A DNA stretch of 64,000 bases from Nocardia grenadensis NBRC 108939 (GCF_001613445.1 NZ_BDCJ01000009.1:1-64000), one strand, 5' to 3'. Positions 46,029 through 57,545 are shown, counted from the first letter of the stretch. The notes: generated by a model from the sequence alone, not told the origin. A program made the numbers and translations.

Positions 46029-46985
46029 TCAGGAGGCACCCGGCAGACGGACCCGCGCGGCCAGGGCGCGATGGTCCGCGCCGGGTAGTCCGACGGTTTC
46101 CACCGCGACCGCGCGAGCGTCCGCGAGAACGATGTGGTCGATACCGACCACCGGCGGCCACCATTTGTCGGTCGGGTAGGTGACGAGATGTCCGGCGCCC
46201 GCTTGTTCGGCCGCGTCATGGAAACGCCCCGATATCAGCGCGCGGAATTGCGAATGGTCGTGGGTCGCGTTGAAGTCGCCGCCGGCGATCACCGGCCGGC
46301 CGACCGACGATCGGCCGAGAATATCGCGCAGCCGGGACAATTCGTCGGCCCATACCTGCGTGCCGTAGACCGGTGGCACCGGATGGAACGCGTACACCGT
46401 GACCGGCCCGACGCCGGGGATATTCGCCGTCGCCGCGAGCTGGTTCAGGACGAAGCCGTCGTATTCGACGGTCTCCGACAGCGGGTAGGCGCTCCAGATC
46501 CCCGTGCCGGCCGCGGTCCGGCCGGGGGAGAGGTACCGGTACGGCAACACCTCGTCGAGGCCGGCCCGGCCGAGATCCGCGACCGCCGCCGGTGTGAGTT
46601 CGTTGACGGTGAGCACACCGACCTTCCGGTCCCGCACCTCCTGGATAAGGGCCCGGGGGTCGGCTCCGTCGAACAGGAGATTGGCCTGCATCACTGTCAG
46701 TTCGGGGCCGTCGGCGGTACCCGGGTGGCCGAAATACAGCGGACCCTGGGTCCATGCCGCGGCGGCGGCAACGAGGGCCGCCACTGCCACGCCGTGCCAC
46801 TGCCGCACGGCCACCCACACCGCCAGGGCGACCGGTGCGGAAGCCATCAGGTACGGCGCAATGGAAGCGCCCAGGACCAGCGGTTGCGCCGACGAGCGGC
46901 TGAAGTGCAATCCGACCCCGACCGAACCTGCCAGCGTCGCGGCCCAGGCGAGAGCCTGGATACCGGCGCGGACCGACTTCGACAT
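46029..46985 (-). CDS. Membrane-anchored endonuclease/exonuclease/phosphatase-fold protein
   Basis: About 318 aa. Two or three N-terminal membrane helices (AGIQALAWAATLAGSVGVGL, PYLMASAPVALAVWVAV, VAVAALVAAAAAW) lead to an outward EEP domain: VMQANLLF, LTVNELTPAAV (Glu), VYAFHPVPP, VIAGGDFNATHDHSQFR (GDFN) and GIDHIVL, ADHRALAARV. It may hydrolyse phosphodiesters in lipids or nucleic acid outside the cell. A GTG three bases before the ATG is an alternative start. Confidence 0.88.
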   Translation of the reverse strand: MSKSVRAGIQALAWAATLAGSVGVGLHFSRSSAQPLVLGASIAPYLMASAPVALAVWVAVRQWHGVAVAALVAAAAAWTQGPLYFGHPGTADGPELTVMQANLLFDGADPRALIQEVRDRKVGVLTVNELTPAAVADLGRAGLDEVLPYRYLSPGRTAAGTGIWSAYPLSETVEYDGFVLNQLAATANIPGVGPVTVYAFHPVPPVYGTQVWADELSRLRDILGRSSVGRPVIAGGDFNATHDHSQFRALISGRFHDAAEQAGAGHLVTYPTDKWWPPVVGIDHIVLADARAVAVETVGLPGADHRALAARVRLPGAS

Positions 46986-47236
46986 CACAGGTGACAGACA
47001 ATCACACCTGTCCGCACGGCCGACAGTTCCGAGTTGGGGTCGGGCTTCGCTTCCGACAGTTCACCGACGCAGATCACACCTTTCGCCGGCGACCGGGGTG
47101 ATGGCGAAGCGATGTGGGAGGACCCTCGTTTTCAGCACTGGTGGGTGCGGGTGGCCGCCGGTACCGTTGCCCTGTTCAGGGCTGCCTCTGCGGGTCTCGA
47201 ACGGGAATCGGGACTACTCGAACGAGGTGAGAAGAG

Positions 47237-49574
<2,338 letters not shown>

Positions 49575-49903
49575 GTCGGGCTGTACAAGGACCGGCGGAG
49601 GACCGAGCGAACGTGTCGAGGGCCGAGGCCGATCGGACCGCCCGAGATCTGAACATGACCACGGCCGGGGCCTGATGGGTGAGGACCGAGGCCGATCCGG
49701 CACGCGGCGGGCTTCCGGTTCGCTGCGCGGTAGGCACGATCTGCTCGGCGAGATCATGGGCGCGGGGCCGGTTTCGTGCGCGAAGGCGACCCGGGCTGGG
49801 CACGTGGCACCACCCACCTGTTCGGCGGCGGTTGGCGCGATGGTGAACACCGGTACCGCAGGCGCAGACGCCAGGTGTCGGTACGGTGCCTTACCGTCAC
49901 CGA
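49575..49903. other. Intergenic stretch after rox
   Basis: No gene is recognised in these 329 bases, although several high-GC frames cross it. It ends with a TACCGT box serving the next gene. Confidence 0.5.
49892..49897 (+). promoter_or_regulatory. Leaderless -10 element TACCGT
   Basis: TACCGT lies six bases before the ATG at 49904, matching the spacing seen at 2859, 35226 and 45578. Confidence 0.5.
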
Positions 49904-50584
49904 ATGTCGTTCACCCTGCGCCAGTGGCATACCGATGCCGGCGAACCCGAGCCGGACCCCTCGATACAGCAAACGTCGGTAGTACACCGAGAGGCTCTCG
50001 GTCCCTGGACATTCGAGGTCCGCAGCGATATCCCACTGTCGCCGACCGATTGTGAACGGATCATCGCCTCCATCGTTTCGCCGGACGGGGATGAACAGGA
50101 CCCCGGCGGCATCCCAGATGACGCGGCCGTGCGGGCGGATGCGGCACTCACCGAAGCGCTGGGCACGGAGCGCAGTCTGGACGACTACCTCGACGACGAC
50201 GTGTCGCTGTTCATCCGGACCGACTTCGGTGACGACGAGGCGTGGCGGGTCGTGGCCGCATTGGCGATGGCCCCCGGCACGGGCGAGGATGCCGAGTTCG
50301 TCGCCACGCTGACCTGCATCGACAACTCGGGTAGCCGTCGCGGACCGGCGGATCTCGGCCGGTTGTGGCGGGGCGCGATGAGTTCTCGGCCCGGATGGCG
50401 TCGTCACCGGTATGTCGACGCATACTCTCGAAACCACCGGTGCCGATATCGTCTACGACGTGCACGGCCCGCTGCCCACCGCCGGGGGACGGCCGCCGCT
50501 GTTCATGATCGGTCAACCCATGGCAGCAGCCGGCTTCCGGGCCCTTGCCACATATTTTCCCGACCGCACTGTTGTCACCTATGA
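49904..50584 (+). CDS. DUF6924-like protein, 3' end probably broken
   Basis: The frame reads 226 codons. Residues 1-95 are an acidic domain of unknown type (FTLRQWHTDAGEPEPDPS). Residues about 96-150 (DDVSLFIRTDFGDDEAWRVVAALAMAP) match the start of DUF6924. After about residue 165 the sequence becomes Arg/His-rich and overlaps 173 bases of the next gene, so the domain's second half was probably lost by a deletion or frameshift near 50340-50400. The functional product, if any, is truncated. Confidence 0.5.
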   Translation: MSFTLRQWHTDAGEPEPDPSIQQTSVVHREALGPWTFEVRSDIPLSPTDCERIIASIVSPDGDEQDPGGIPDDAAVRADAALTEALGTERSLDDYLDDDVSLFIRTDFGDDEAWRVVAALAMAPGTGEDAEFVATLTCIDNSGSRRGPADLGRLWRGAMSSRPGWRRHRYVDAYSRNHRCRYRLRRARPAAHRRGTAAAVHDRSTHGSSRLPGPCHIFSRPHCCHL

Positions 50585-51281
50585 CCCGCGAGGCATCGGA
50601 CGCAGTGTCCGCAAAGACGGCCGCGTCGATCACGAACCGGAGGTCCAAGCGGAGGATGTGCATGCCGTTGTCGAGGCGCTCGGTGCCGGTCCCGTCGAGA
50701 TGTTCGCGAGCAGCGGCGGTGCGGTGACCGCGCTCGCGCTCGTGGCGGCCCACCCCGGCGACGTGATCACCCTGGTGGCGCACGAGCCGCCGCTGATTCC
50801 GGTGCTGCCCGATGCCGAGGCGGCCGAACGTGCCCGGGTGGCCGTGCGTGACACCTACGAGGCAAAGGGCTCCGGTGCCGGGATGGCGGCCTTTCTCGCG
50901 ATGACCTCCTGGCAGGGCGAGTTCACCGACGAGTACTTCGCGCAACCGGCCGCCGACCCCGCCCTGTTCGGGATGCCGGCCGAGGACGACGGTTCGCGAG
51001 ACGACCCGCTGCTGTCGGATCGCTCCCGGGCGGTCACCAGCTATCGGCCCGACCTCACCGCGACGGCCGCCGCGCCGACCCGCATCGTCATCGCTGTAGG
51101 TATGGAAACAGGGAATACGTTCACCGGCCGCACCGCGACAGCCACCGCGGAATTGCTCGGTCAGCGCGTGACCGTGTTCCCCAGTCATCACGGCGGATTC
51201 CTCGACGGAGAATTCGGATATGCGGGGCAGCCCGAGGAATTCGCGCACAGGCTGCGGGAGGTTCTGGACGATCAGGGGTGA
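50412..51281 (+). CDS. Alpha/beta-hydrolase
   Basis: 289 aa. FMIGQPMAAAGFRALATYFPDRTVVTYDPRGIGRS, nucleophile elbow FASSGGAVTALAL (Ser in SSGG), and base His in FPSHHGGFLDGEFGYAGQPEEFAHRL are typical of the alpha/beta-hydrolases encoded next to regulators in actinobacteria. Substrate unknown. It converges with the MerR-like gene and overlaps its odd 3' end. Confidence 0.85.
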   Translation: MSTHTLETTGADIVYDVHGPLPTAGGRPPLFMIGQPMAAAGFRALATYFPDRTVVTYDPRGIGRSVRKDGRVDHEPEVQAEDVHAVVEALGAGPVEMFASSGGAVTALALVAAHPGDVITLVAHEPPLIPVLPDAEAAERARVAVRDTYEAKGSGAGMAAFLAMTSWQGEFTDEYFAQPAADPALFGMPAEDDGSRDDPLLSDRSRAVTSYRPDLTATAAAPTRIVIAVGMETGNTFTGRTATATAELLGQRVTVFPSHHGGFLDGEFGYAGQPEEFAHRLREVLDDQG

Positions 51282-52083
51282 GCCCATAGCGGCCGACGAG
51301 CAGCGTCGAGACGCCGCCGATGTGCTCCCGGCAGGGCGATCGGCGCGCCGAGCCGGGCGGAAATACCGGGAGACCGCTACCCCGAGCGGCGGATCGCCCG
51401 GTGCGGTTCGGCGCGTATGGGTAACCCGCTGTGGCGTTGGAATGCCCGGTGATCTGTACATTGACCATCGGCACCAACCGCGACCGGCGCGGCTCGGCCC
51501 CGGCGCTCGTCCGTGGATATTGGGGGTCGTCCGGTTCCCAGCCGATGACTTCGGCGCTCCGCTCGGCCAGTTCGACGAAGCGGGGGTCGTGCAGCGCGTG
51601 CTCGATATCGGTGAGGTAGTCGTCGAAGCCTTCGGAGACCAGCGCTTTGGCCAGCACGAAGGATTCTCGGGCGGTCTGCACGTCGTGTGGTGTGAAGCCG
51701 AGGGTCGGCATTCCCTCCAGCAATGCCACCGCGCGGTCGGGCAACAAGGTGCGGTCACCGGAGGTGAGCCGGTGGAGCATATCTCGCTGCGCGGTCAACT
51801 CGGTGATTCGTGCGGTGAGGCGTTGTTCGGCATCGGCGAGTGCATCGGCGAACTGCGCGGGGTCGGAGTCGATAAGCGGGCCGATGTCGGCCAGCGGCAC
51901 CCCGGCGGCGGCCAGTGTCCTGACCTGTACCAACCTCAACAGTTCGGGTGAGCCGTATCGCCGGTAACCCGAGCTGTCGCGCGCCGGCTCGTCGAGCAGG
52001 CCGAGCTTGTGGTAATGCCGCACCGTTTTGATCGTGATGCCGGCGAACACGGCCGCCTGGCCGATGGTCACCCCGTAGGTCAT
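51121..52083 (-). CDS. MerR-family regulator, aberrant C-terminus
   Basis: Residues 1-70 are a complete MerR helix-turn-helix (TIGQAAVFAGITIKTVRHYHKLGLLDEPARDSSGYRRY), followed by the dimer helix and a TipAS-like region to about residue 185 (FVELAERSAEVIGWEPDDP). From there to residue 320 the frame is Arg/Pro/Ser-rich, unlike the family, and runs 161 bases into the convergent hydrolase gene. A frameshift near 51530 probably removed the proper end. The DNA-binding part may still work. The ATG at 52083 is followed directly by the fold. Confidence 0.6.
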   Translation of the reverse strand: MTYGVTIGQAAVFAGITIKTVRHYHKLGLLDEPARDSSGYRRYGSPELLRLVQVRTLAAAGVPLADIGPLIDSDPAQFADALADAEQRLTARITELTAQRDMLHRLTSGDRTLLPDRAVALLEGMPTLGFTPHDVQTARESFVLAKALVSEGFDDYLTDIEHALHDPRFVELAERSAEVIGWEPDDPQYPRTSAGAEPRRSRLVPMVNVQITGHSNATAGYPYAPNRTGRSAARGSGLPVFPPGSARRSPCREHIGGVSTLLVGRYGLTPDRPEPPAACARIPRAAPHIRILRRGIRRDDWGTRSRADRAIPRWLSRCGR

Positions 52084-52084
52084 C

Positions 52085-52430
52085 GACTCAGCGATCCTGT
52101 CCATCGCATGCTGCCGCGGTCTCCCGAACGGCGGCAGCAACAGCCCGGAAATCCTTCCGCCGGATCTGGGGCAGGCCAATCGGTCCCGGACCGGTTCGAG
52201 CGCGGCGCAGACCTCGTTGATCTCGATGTTTACCTCGGCATGCTGAGCGGCACTCATCGAAGCGGACATACCGAACGGACGCACGAGCGGCAGGAACCAC
52301 CGCATCCGGCGCCACACACGCCGAATCATCTCTCGCCCTTCCTCACCGGTGTATCCCCACGGAACTCCGCCGTCGACAGAGACCACACCAGCAACCCGGT
52401 CCGGGTTGCGGTCGGCCCAGTGAGCGGGCC
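52085..52430 (-). pseudogene. Alpha/beta-hydrolase remnant, frameshifted
   Basis: The minus strand reads WADRNPDRVAGVVSVDGG, REMIRRVWRRMRWFLPLVRP, then AAQHAEVNIEINEVCAALEP, the strand-6 to lid region of an alpha/beta-hydrolase. After a shift near 52170 it ends RRKDFRAVAAAVRETAAA in another frame. The nucleophile half and a proper start are missing. Confidence 0.7.
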
Positions 52431-52559
52431 GGTCAGCAGTTCGAGCTGGATGCCGCCGGTCTGGGGTTCGGCGGACAGCGTCATCAGCCGGGCGGCTCCG
52501 GCGTTGGCAATAGTGGCCCAGCGATGTATCAGGCGGCGGCATGCATGGACGAGCCAGGT

Positions 52560-52920
52560 GGGTGGAGTTCGGTGATTCGGTGTCGAAGGTGGCGAGGATG
52601 CCGGTGACGTCGGCGCAGGACCAGGCGCCCAGAGTGAGCCGGCAGTGCTCGGTGTCGAGGTGTTCCACGACGGAGCCGCCTGGTGCCCAGCGGGCCACGA
52701 TGCGAGCGGGCAGGTTGAGCCGGGCGGTGCCGGTGCAGTGCCAAGCGGCGGGCGTGTCGCCGCGGTCGTGGGTGCTCATCACGAAGTGAGCGAGGTCGTC
52801 GTCAGGGAGCGCGCGGGCGGAGAAGTGTTGCGTGGTGGGGCGGGGGTGCAGTCGATCGACGCGGTGCACTCGCCACTCGTGGTCGGCGAGGTCGTAGGCC
52901 CGTGTCGTCTGGGCTCGAAT
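52560..52920 (-). pseudogene. WYL-domain regulator remnant
   Basis: The minus strand reads EWRVHRVDRLHPRPTTQHF, SARALPDDDLAHFV, then VVEHLDTEHCRLTLGAWSCADVTGILATFD, the end of a WYL-domain (YafY/DeoR-type) regulator. The DNA-binding N-terminus is absent and a stop lies just upstream of the fragment. It runs open into the hydrolase remnant. Confidence 0.65.
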
Positions 52921-53116
52921 ACGAGGGCGGGTGGCCGGTCAGAACAGGGTGTCGCGTCCCCGCAGAGGCCGATAACCGGTCGGTCCCAGCTGGGCGAGTT
53001 CGGCGTCAATGTCGACGTCGACCGCGCCGAAGAAGTTGGTACCTCTCTGCTTGTCGAGGCTTGACACAGAGAGAGACCCTTACCGAGATAGTCCCAAGCG
53101 CGGCGCGGGATGCCGT

Positions 53117-54136
53117 CTATCGATGTTTGGTGTTGTTCGTGTTCGGAGCGAGGGTGGGGCGGACGTGGGTGAGTAGCAGGTCGAGGAAGCGGTCAGGTCG
53201 GCGGAAGGCGGCGAAATGGCTCGAATTCTCGATGAGTGCGAATTTCTTGACGGGGGCGGTGACGTCGTCGAAGAACGACTTGGCCGATTCCGCAGGGGTG
53301 ATGATGTCGCGATCGCCCTGGAAGAGGAAGAACGGGGTCGCGAGCGTGGTGCCCTCGGCCCATTCGTCGATCGCGACCGATTGGGGTGCGAGGCATTCGG
53401 AGAAGCTCATGGCCTTCAGGTAGGTGCCGACCTCACCGAGAGAGTGCAGGGGCGAGGTCAACAGCGAGCCCATGACGACTTTCTTGACGGTGTCGAAGGT
53501 GAGCGGATCGGAGCTGACTGTGTATTTGTTGTACTGCGACCAGTCCTTGGTGGTCCATGTCGATCGGTCCGCTCCGATGGCGGTGACAGCGGTGAGGTCC
53601 TTGTGCTTGCCGGTCTTTTCGAGGCGTTCGAGCAAGCCCAGGTAGGCGGTGTGGTCGCGGCCGCCGGCGTTGATGTTCTGGTCGGTGCCGACATAGGCGG
53701 AGAACAGCTGCGAATGATGGCGGGCGAGGCGCAGCGCGACGAACGAGCCGAAAGAACACCCGACCAGTACGACCTTCTCGACGCCGAGCCGGGCCTGCGC
53801 ATAAGCCGCGACCTCCAGGGCATCGTGTTCGAGCTGCCGCAGACTCATCTCACCCTGACCGTCCGGGCCGGTATGGCCGAAGGTTTTTCCGGCGCCTCGC
53901 ATATCCCAGCGCACCACGGTGAAGTGATGTTCCCAGTCTCGGGTGCGAGTGGCGTAGATGAGGTTGGAAGCGCCGGGTCCGCCGTGGAGTTCGAGTAGGA
54001 CCGGATTGCCGCGGTGCTCCCCGCGGATCGAGATCCACTGGCCGATGCCGCCGATCTGCACGAATCCGGCTTCGTCGATGCCGTCCGCCGCGGTGATGCG
54101 CAGGCGCTGGGAGTGCTTCGTGCCCGGAATCCGCAT
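53117..54136 (-). CDS. Alpha/beta-hydrolase, proline-iminopeptidase-like
   Basis: 339 aa. LLELHGGPGASNLIYATRTRDWE (HGGPG oxyanion), VVRWDMRGAGKTFG, nucleophile elbow LVGCSFGSFVALRLA, acid in LFQGDRDIITPAE and base in IENSSHFAAFRRP mark the prolyl aminopeptidase group. Residues and length are complete. AGGAGTAATC precedes the ATG. It is divergent from a TetR gene with several GTTTA palindromes between, so it is probably inducible. Confidence 0.9.
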   Translation of the reverse strand: MRIPGTKHSQRLRITAADGIDEAGFVQIGGIGQWISIRGEHRGNPVLLELHGGPGASNLIYATRTRDWEHHFTVVRWDMRGAGKTFGHTGPDGQGEMSLRQLEHDALEVAAYAQARLGVEKVVLVGCSFGSFVALRLARHHSQLFSAYVGTDQNINAGGRDHTAYLGLLERLEKTGKHKDLTAVTAIGADRSTWTTKDWSQYNKYTVSSDPLTFDTVKKVVMGSLLTSPLHSLGEVGTYLKAMSFSECLAPQSVAIDEWAEGTTLATPFFLFQGDRDIITPAESAKSFFDDVTAPVKKFALIENSSHFAAFRRPDRFLDLLLTHVRPTLAPNTNNTKHR

Positions 54137-54143
54137 GATTACT

Positions 54144-54190
54144 CCTTAAACTGTTTATGACGGAAACATGACCGTTTAAGGTATAAACGG
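54144..54190. promoter_or_regulatory. Clustered GTTTA palindromes, TetR-type operators
   Basis: CCTTAAAC (54144-54151) and GTTTAAGG (54174-54181) form an 8-bp inverted repeat with 22 bases between, and CCGTTTA-N5-TAAACGG (54172-54190) a second, compact one. Both lie in the 98-base gap between the hydrolase and the divergent TetR gene. The region is AT-rich against a GC-rich background. Confidence 0.7.
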
Positions 54191-54234
54191 ACGAGTCTTC
54201 TGTCAACTCGATCCCAGAAAGAGGACCTCCGGCC

Positions 54235-54969
54235 ATGCCCCGCCGTGCCGAGAACAAGCCCCGTGACCTGCGCACTGCTGCCGCACTACTGTGGGGCGAA
54301 CCTGACGGGCCCGTGCGCGGGCCCAAGCCCGGCCTCACCATCGCCGGCATCACCACTGCCGCAGTCGCCTGCGCCGATGCCGATGGCCTGGATGCGGTGT
54401 CGATGAACAAGGTGGGTGCCGCGTTCGGTGTTTCCGGTATGGCCCTCTACCGCCACATCCCCGGCAAGACAGAACTCGTCGAATTGATGGTCGAAGCCGT
54501 CCTCGCCCCCGGCCCCAGGCTGCCGGACCCTGATACGGATTGGCGTACGCGACTACTGACCTGGGCACGTCAGCTGTTGACCATCTACTCCACGCATCCG
54601 TGGCTGCTCACCGCAACCACCATGCGCCGCCAACTCCTGGGCCCGAACCAACTCCGATGGATGGACGCGGCCTTGGAGGTGCTGGAATCGACGGGACTGC
54701 AGGCCATCGAACGCCATCAGGTATTCCTGCTCATCGCCGGACACGTCCGCAACCTCGCTCAGCAGCACGCCGATTTCGACGCCGACCACGCCCGTGAATG
54801 GCAGCAGCTCACCAGCGAACTCGTCGACCGCCACGCCGAATGCTTCCCCGCGCTGGTGCGAACGCTCACCGGCACCGACCGGCAGATCGACTCACTCGCC
54901 TTCGGTCTCGACCGCATTTTCGACGGGGTCCAAACGCTCATCGACCACACCACGACAGCGGGCAGCTGA
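54235..54969 (+). CDS. TetR-family regulator
   Basis: 244 aa. LTIAGITTAAVACADADGLDAVSMNKVGAAFGVSGMALYRHIPGKTELVELMVEAVL is the helix-turn-helix; the C-terminal part (DWRTRLLTWARQLLTIYSTHPWLL) belongs to the TetR_C_1/TetR-like group that often controls drug-modifying enzymes or transporters. The same domain type recurs at 56288 and 60498. Likely regulator of the divergent hydrolase. Confidence 0.92.
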   Translation: MPRRAENKPRDLRTAAALLWGEPDGPVRGPKPGLTIAGITTAAVACADADGLDAVSMNKVGAAFGVSGMALYRHIPGKTELVELMVEAVLAPGPRLPDPDTDWRTRLLTWARQLLTIYSTHPWLLTATTMRRQLLGPNQLRWMDAALEVLESTGLQAIERHQVFLLIAGHVRNLAQQHADFDADHAREWQQLTSELVDRHAECFPALVRTLTGTDRQIDSLAFGLDRIFDGVQTLIDHTTTAGS

Positions 54970-55110
54970 CCACCACAGGCAGATCGGCCGTCGAGGCGAA
55001 AGGGACTGGCGCCGGCCTCTCTGGGAGGAATCGGTCTTTACAGATCCAAGCGGACATTATCCAGGTCTCGCCGATTCGCCGCTCCGCCGGCTCGAATAGT
55101 GAGGTCTGCG

Positions 55111-55152
55111 CGCGAGAACCGGCCAGCAGGTACCTGCTGGCCGGTTCTCGCG
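55111..55152. repeat. Perfect 42-bp zero-loop palindrome
   Basis: The two 21-base arms, meeting at a central GGTACC, are exact reverse complements. It lies 141 bases after the TetR stop and just past the 3' end of the minus-strand monooxygenase remnant, with TTT after the right arm. It could work as a bidirectional terminator; perfect uninterrupted palindromes of this size are rare. Confidence 0.9.
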
Positions 55153-55156
55153 TTTC

Positions 55157-55475
55157 AGCGTCGCGCGACACCGAGGCGGGTGAGGGCTGGTACGCAACAG
55201 AGACTCGCGCCGCGCGAAGGCGCGACTGCCGGTCACGGCATCGGCCATGGCGCGCTCGTATGCGGGGAACGCGATGGTGTGATCACCGCTCGCGGCGGCC
55301 AATTCGCCTGCCAGTGTGTAGGTGCCGATCACGACGAGGCTGGCGCTGGTGCTGCCGCCCACCTCTGGGCCGGGGCAGTAGGCCGTGTCGCCGACCAGTG
55401 TCACGCGCCCACGTGACCAGTTGGACATCCGCAGTTGAGTGCTGCGATCGAAGTAGAACGCCGGTGCCTCACCGA
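55157..55475 (-). pseudogene. FAD monooxygenase remnant
   Basis: The minus strand reads APAFYFDRSTQLRMSNWSRG, RVTLVGDTAYCPGPEVGGST, SASLVVIGTYTLAGELAAAS and AYERAMADAVTGSRAFARR. This is the GD-motif and following helix of PHBH-type monooxygenases. Both ends are lost: a stop lies just upstream (about 55478) and the C-terminus runs into the palindrome. Confidence 0.75.
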
Positions 55476-55676
55476 GTCACGCTTCGATCTAGGAGCCCAG
55501 ACCGGTGAAGACTCACCGGAGGAGTTGTCGCTGACCCGCGGTATCGCTGTGATGCACGGCCGGTGGGTTTACGGCGCGGAAGAACAGCAACAAGTTCGTC
55601 GGACAGGACCGCAGCGGTGTAGATCCCGGCTACCCATCCCGGCGCGAGGTATATGCGGCGGTTACTGCCGGGACCC
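55476..55676. other. Unassigned stretch beside monooxygenase remnant
   Basis: Open frames on both strands cross these 200 bases but none matches a family I know. It may be further decayed sequence of the monooxygenase gene. Confidence 0.4.
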
Positions 55677-56177
55677 TTAGGATTCGAGGTCAAGGCTCGG
55701 TGCCGCTCCGGCCTCGACATGGCCTTTGATGCCCGCGAGCCATGAGGCGATGCCCGCGCGGAGGACGGCGTCGTCGATGTGTGGGGCCGCCACCGACGCA
55801 TCCATCGACTCCTCGCACCGGATGCGGGTCCCGCCGGCGGGCGTAGCGCTGAATTGGTAGACGCAGGAGGCAACCATCCCGGGCGCGCCGTTGGACCAAC
55901 TGAGGCGGGTGGGCCGTTCGACCAGTGCGAAACGGGAGTTGACGGGCGTCCCGTCGGCGCGCCAGGTGAAGGCTTGCCCGGGCGCGGCCGGCCCCTCTGA
56001 CGCGGCGTCGGTGACGTCGCCGCGGAAGCTCGGCCAGTTCGTGACGTCGGCCAGCGCGTCGAATACGCGCTCCGGCGATGCGTCGATATCAATGGTGCCC
56101 TGGGCACGCGCGGGCGCGGACTCATCGGTGAGCCCGCGCATGGCCAACTGGTGCGAGTCATGGGCAGATGCGGTCAC
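55677..56177 (-). CDS. SRPBCC (AHSA1/START-like) protein
   Basis: 166 aa. ARAQGTIDIDASPERVFDALADVTNWPSF is the SRPBCC opening (DIDASPERVF), with WRADGTPVNSRFALVERPTRLSW and GTRIRCEESMDAS strands and a final amphipathic helix. The GTG at 56177 is chosen because AGGAGTAGTCC lies directly before it. It is divergent from a TetR gene with a palindrome between. Confidence 0.82.
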   Translation of the reverse strand: MTASAHDSHQLAMRGLTDESAPARAQGTIDIDASPERVFDALADVTNWPSFRGDVTDAASEGPAAPGQAFTWRADGTPVNSRFALVERPTRLSWSNGAPGMVASCVYQFSATPAGGTRIRCEESMDASVAAPHIDDAVLRAGIASWLAGIKGHVEAGAAPSLDLES

Positions 56178-56195
56178 TGGACTACTCCTCATTTG

Positions 56196-56212
56196 TCGAT
56201 ACAACGTATCGA
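56196..56212. promoter_or_regulatory. Palindromic operator TCGATAC-N3-GTATCGA
   Basis: A perfect 7-bp inverted repeat with a three-base spacer lies between the divergent SRPBCC and TetR genes; GATACAGCATATC overlaps it on the right. It is the probable TetR binding site. Confidence 0.7.
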
Positions 56213-56287
56213 TACAGCATATCGGTACGGCACAGAGTATGTGAGAGCATTGGACCGGTCAAGATTCGGAGCAGATCGGCGGTGGAG

Positions 56288-57019
56288 ATGCGGTTCGGAC
56301 ACACTGTGGCGCTGCTGTGGGAGGACGACTCGCGCGCGGTAGGCCGGTCGGGCCTGACTGTTGCGGACTACCTGACTGCCGCGGTCGAGGTCCTCGACGC
56401 CGGCGGAGCTACCGGGTTCTCGATGCGGGGCGTGGCAGAGCGCCTCGGCGTCCGGACGATGGCGGCCTACAGCTTCGGCAAGAAGGAAGATCTGTTGGCC
56501 CTGGCGGTCGACCGGACATACCGCGAGACCTACTCCGCACGGCCGGAACCTGCCACCATGCATTGGCGCACCGGCCTGACCGAGATCGCGCACGCTAATC
56601 GTGAGCTCCAGCTCACCCATCCCTGGTTGCCCGAGCTCGCGTCTCCGCGGTCACTGATGGGGCCCTGCGAGATGCTCAAGCGGGACCTCGAGCTGCGACC
56701 GCTGGAAGCCACCACCCTGAGCGATATCGACAAGGATCGCATCCTGACGCAGCTGTTGATGCACGTGTCGGAGACGACTCGGATCGACAATGCGCTACGG
56801 CAGGAGCGGAGGACGAGCGGGCTGAGCGATGAGCAGTGGATGCGGGTCGTGATGTCGATCGCCGAGAGCGTCGCCGACCCGGCGAGGTTCCCGGTCGCCG
56901 CTCGCGTCGGCGTCGCCGCACAGGCCGCTCGCGGGGGCGTGCAGTGCGGGCGCGAAGCGTTCGAGTTCGGCCTGGAACGTCTCCTCGACGGATTCGCCGT
57001 ACTCGTAGACGACACGTGA
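56288..57019 (+). CDS. TetR-family regulator
   Basis: 243 aa. LTVADYLTAAVEVLDAGGATGFSMRGVAERLGVRTMAAYSFGKKEDLLALAVDRTY is the DNA-binding domain; the helical C-terminal domain resembles those of the TetR genes at 54235 and 60498. The ATG at 56288 with GGTGGAG upstream is preferred; earlier codons read through the operator. Likely regulator of the divergent SRPBCC gene. Confidence 0.9.
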   Translation: MRFGHTVALLWEDDSRAVGRSGLTVADYLTAAVEVLDAGGATGFSMRGVAERLGVRTMAAYSFGKKEDLLALAVDRTYRETYSARPEPATMHWRTGLTEIAHANRELQLTHPWLPELASPRSLMGPCEMLKRDLELRPLEATTLSDIDKDRILTQLLMHVSETTRIDNALRQERRTSGLSDEQWMRVVMSIAESVADPARFPVAARVGVAAQAARGGVQCGREAFEFGLERLLDGFAVLVDDT

Positions 57020-57220
57020 GCACGGGCGGCGGAATACCGCGTGAGCTGCGCACTATCTCTGGAAGACGGTCTTGCTGTTCATCGCTCCAGTAGACCCGCG
57101 GGCTACAGCGATAGCGGAGGTTGATTGCTTCGCGTGCTGCTGGACCTTCTCGATCGACCCGCAACCGGCGCATCCTGATCGATGTGCCGATGGCCGGCAA
57201 CGCATCCAGATGGAGAGTCG

Positions 57221-57545
57221 ATGGATATCGCGCCTCGGATAAGCCGTGATTCTGCGAAGCCTATTCGCCGGATCGCCGTAGTTGGCTGCGGCGGTAGCGG
57301 GAAGTCGATTGTGGCACGAGGGTTGGGGCAAGCGCTGGGGTTGCCCGTTACCCATCTGGATACCGTCTTCTATGACGATGGGTGGAACCCGCTGCCCCAG
57401 AATCAGTTCGAGGAGGAACAGCGACGTCTGTTTGCCGGGCAGAGGTGGGGATCGACGGCAACTATGTCTCGACGACGCCAATCCGCTTGGCTGCGGCCGA
57501 CACGGTGGTCGCCATAGACGTGTCCACGGCTACTGCGTTGTGGGG
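57221..57545 (+). pseudogene. Topology-modulation/adenylate-kinase-like P-loop fragment, frameshifted
   Basis: From ATG 57221 the frame reads RRIAVVGCGGSGKSIVARGLG (P-loop), LGLPVTHLDTVFYDDGWNPL and FEEEQRRLFAGQRW, as in the topology-modulation (FlaR-like) kinases. At about 57450 a base is lost; the next frame continues IDGNYVSTTPIRLAAADTVVAID and breaks off at about 57540, where NACHT-type sequence begins. Only the first half of the gene remains. Confidence 0.78.

Noticed and set aside
55111..55152. Palindrome as an insertion-sequence end or attachment site
   Set aside because: There is no transposase or integrase nearby, no second copy and no target duplication in the window.
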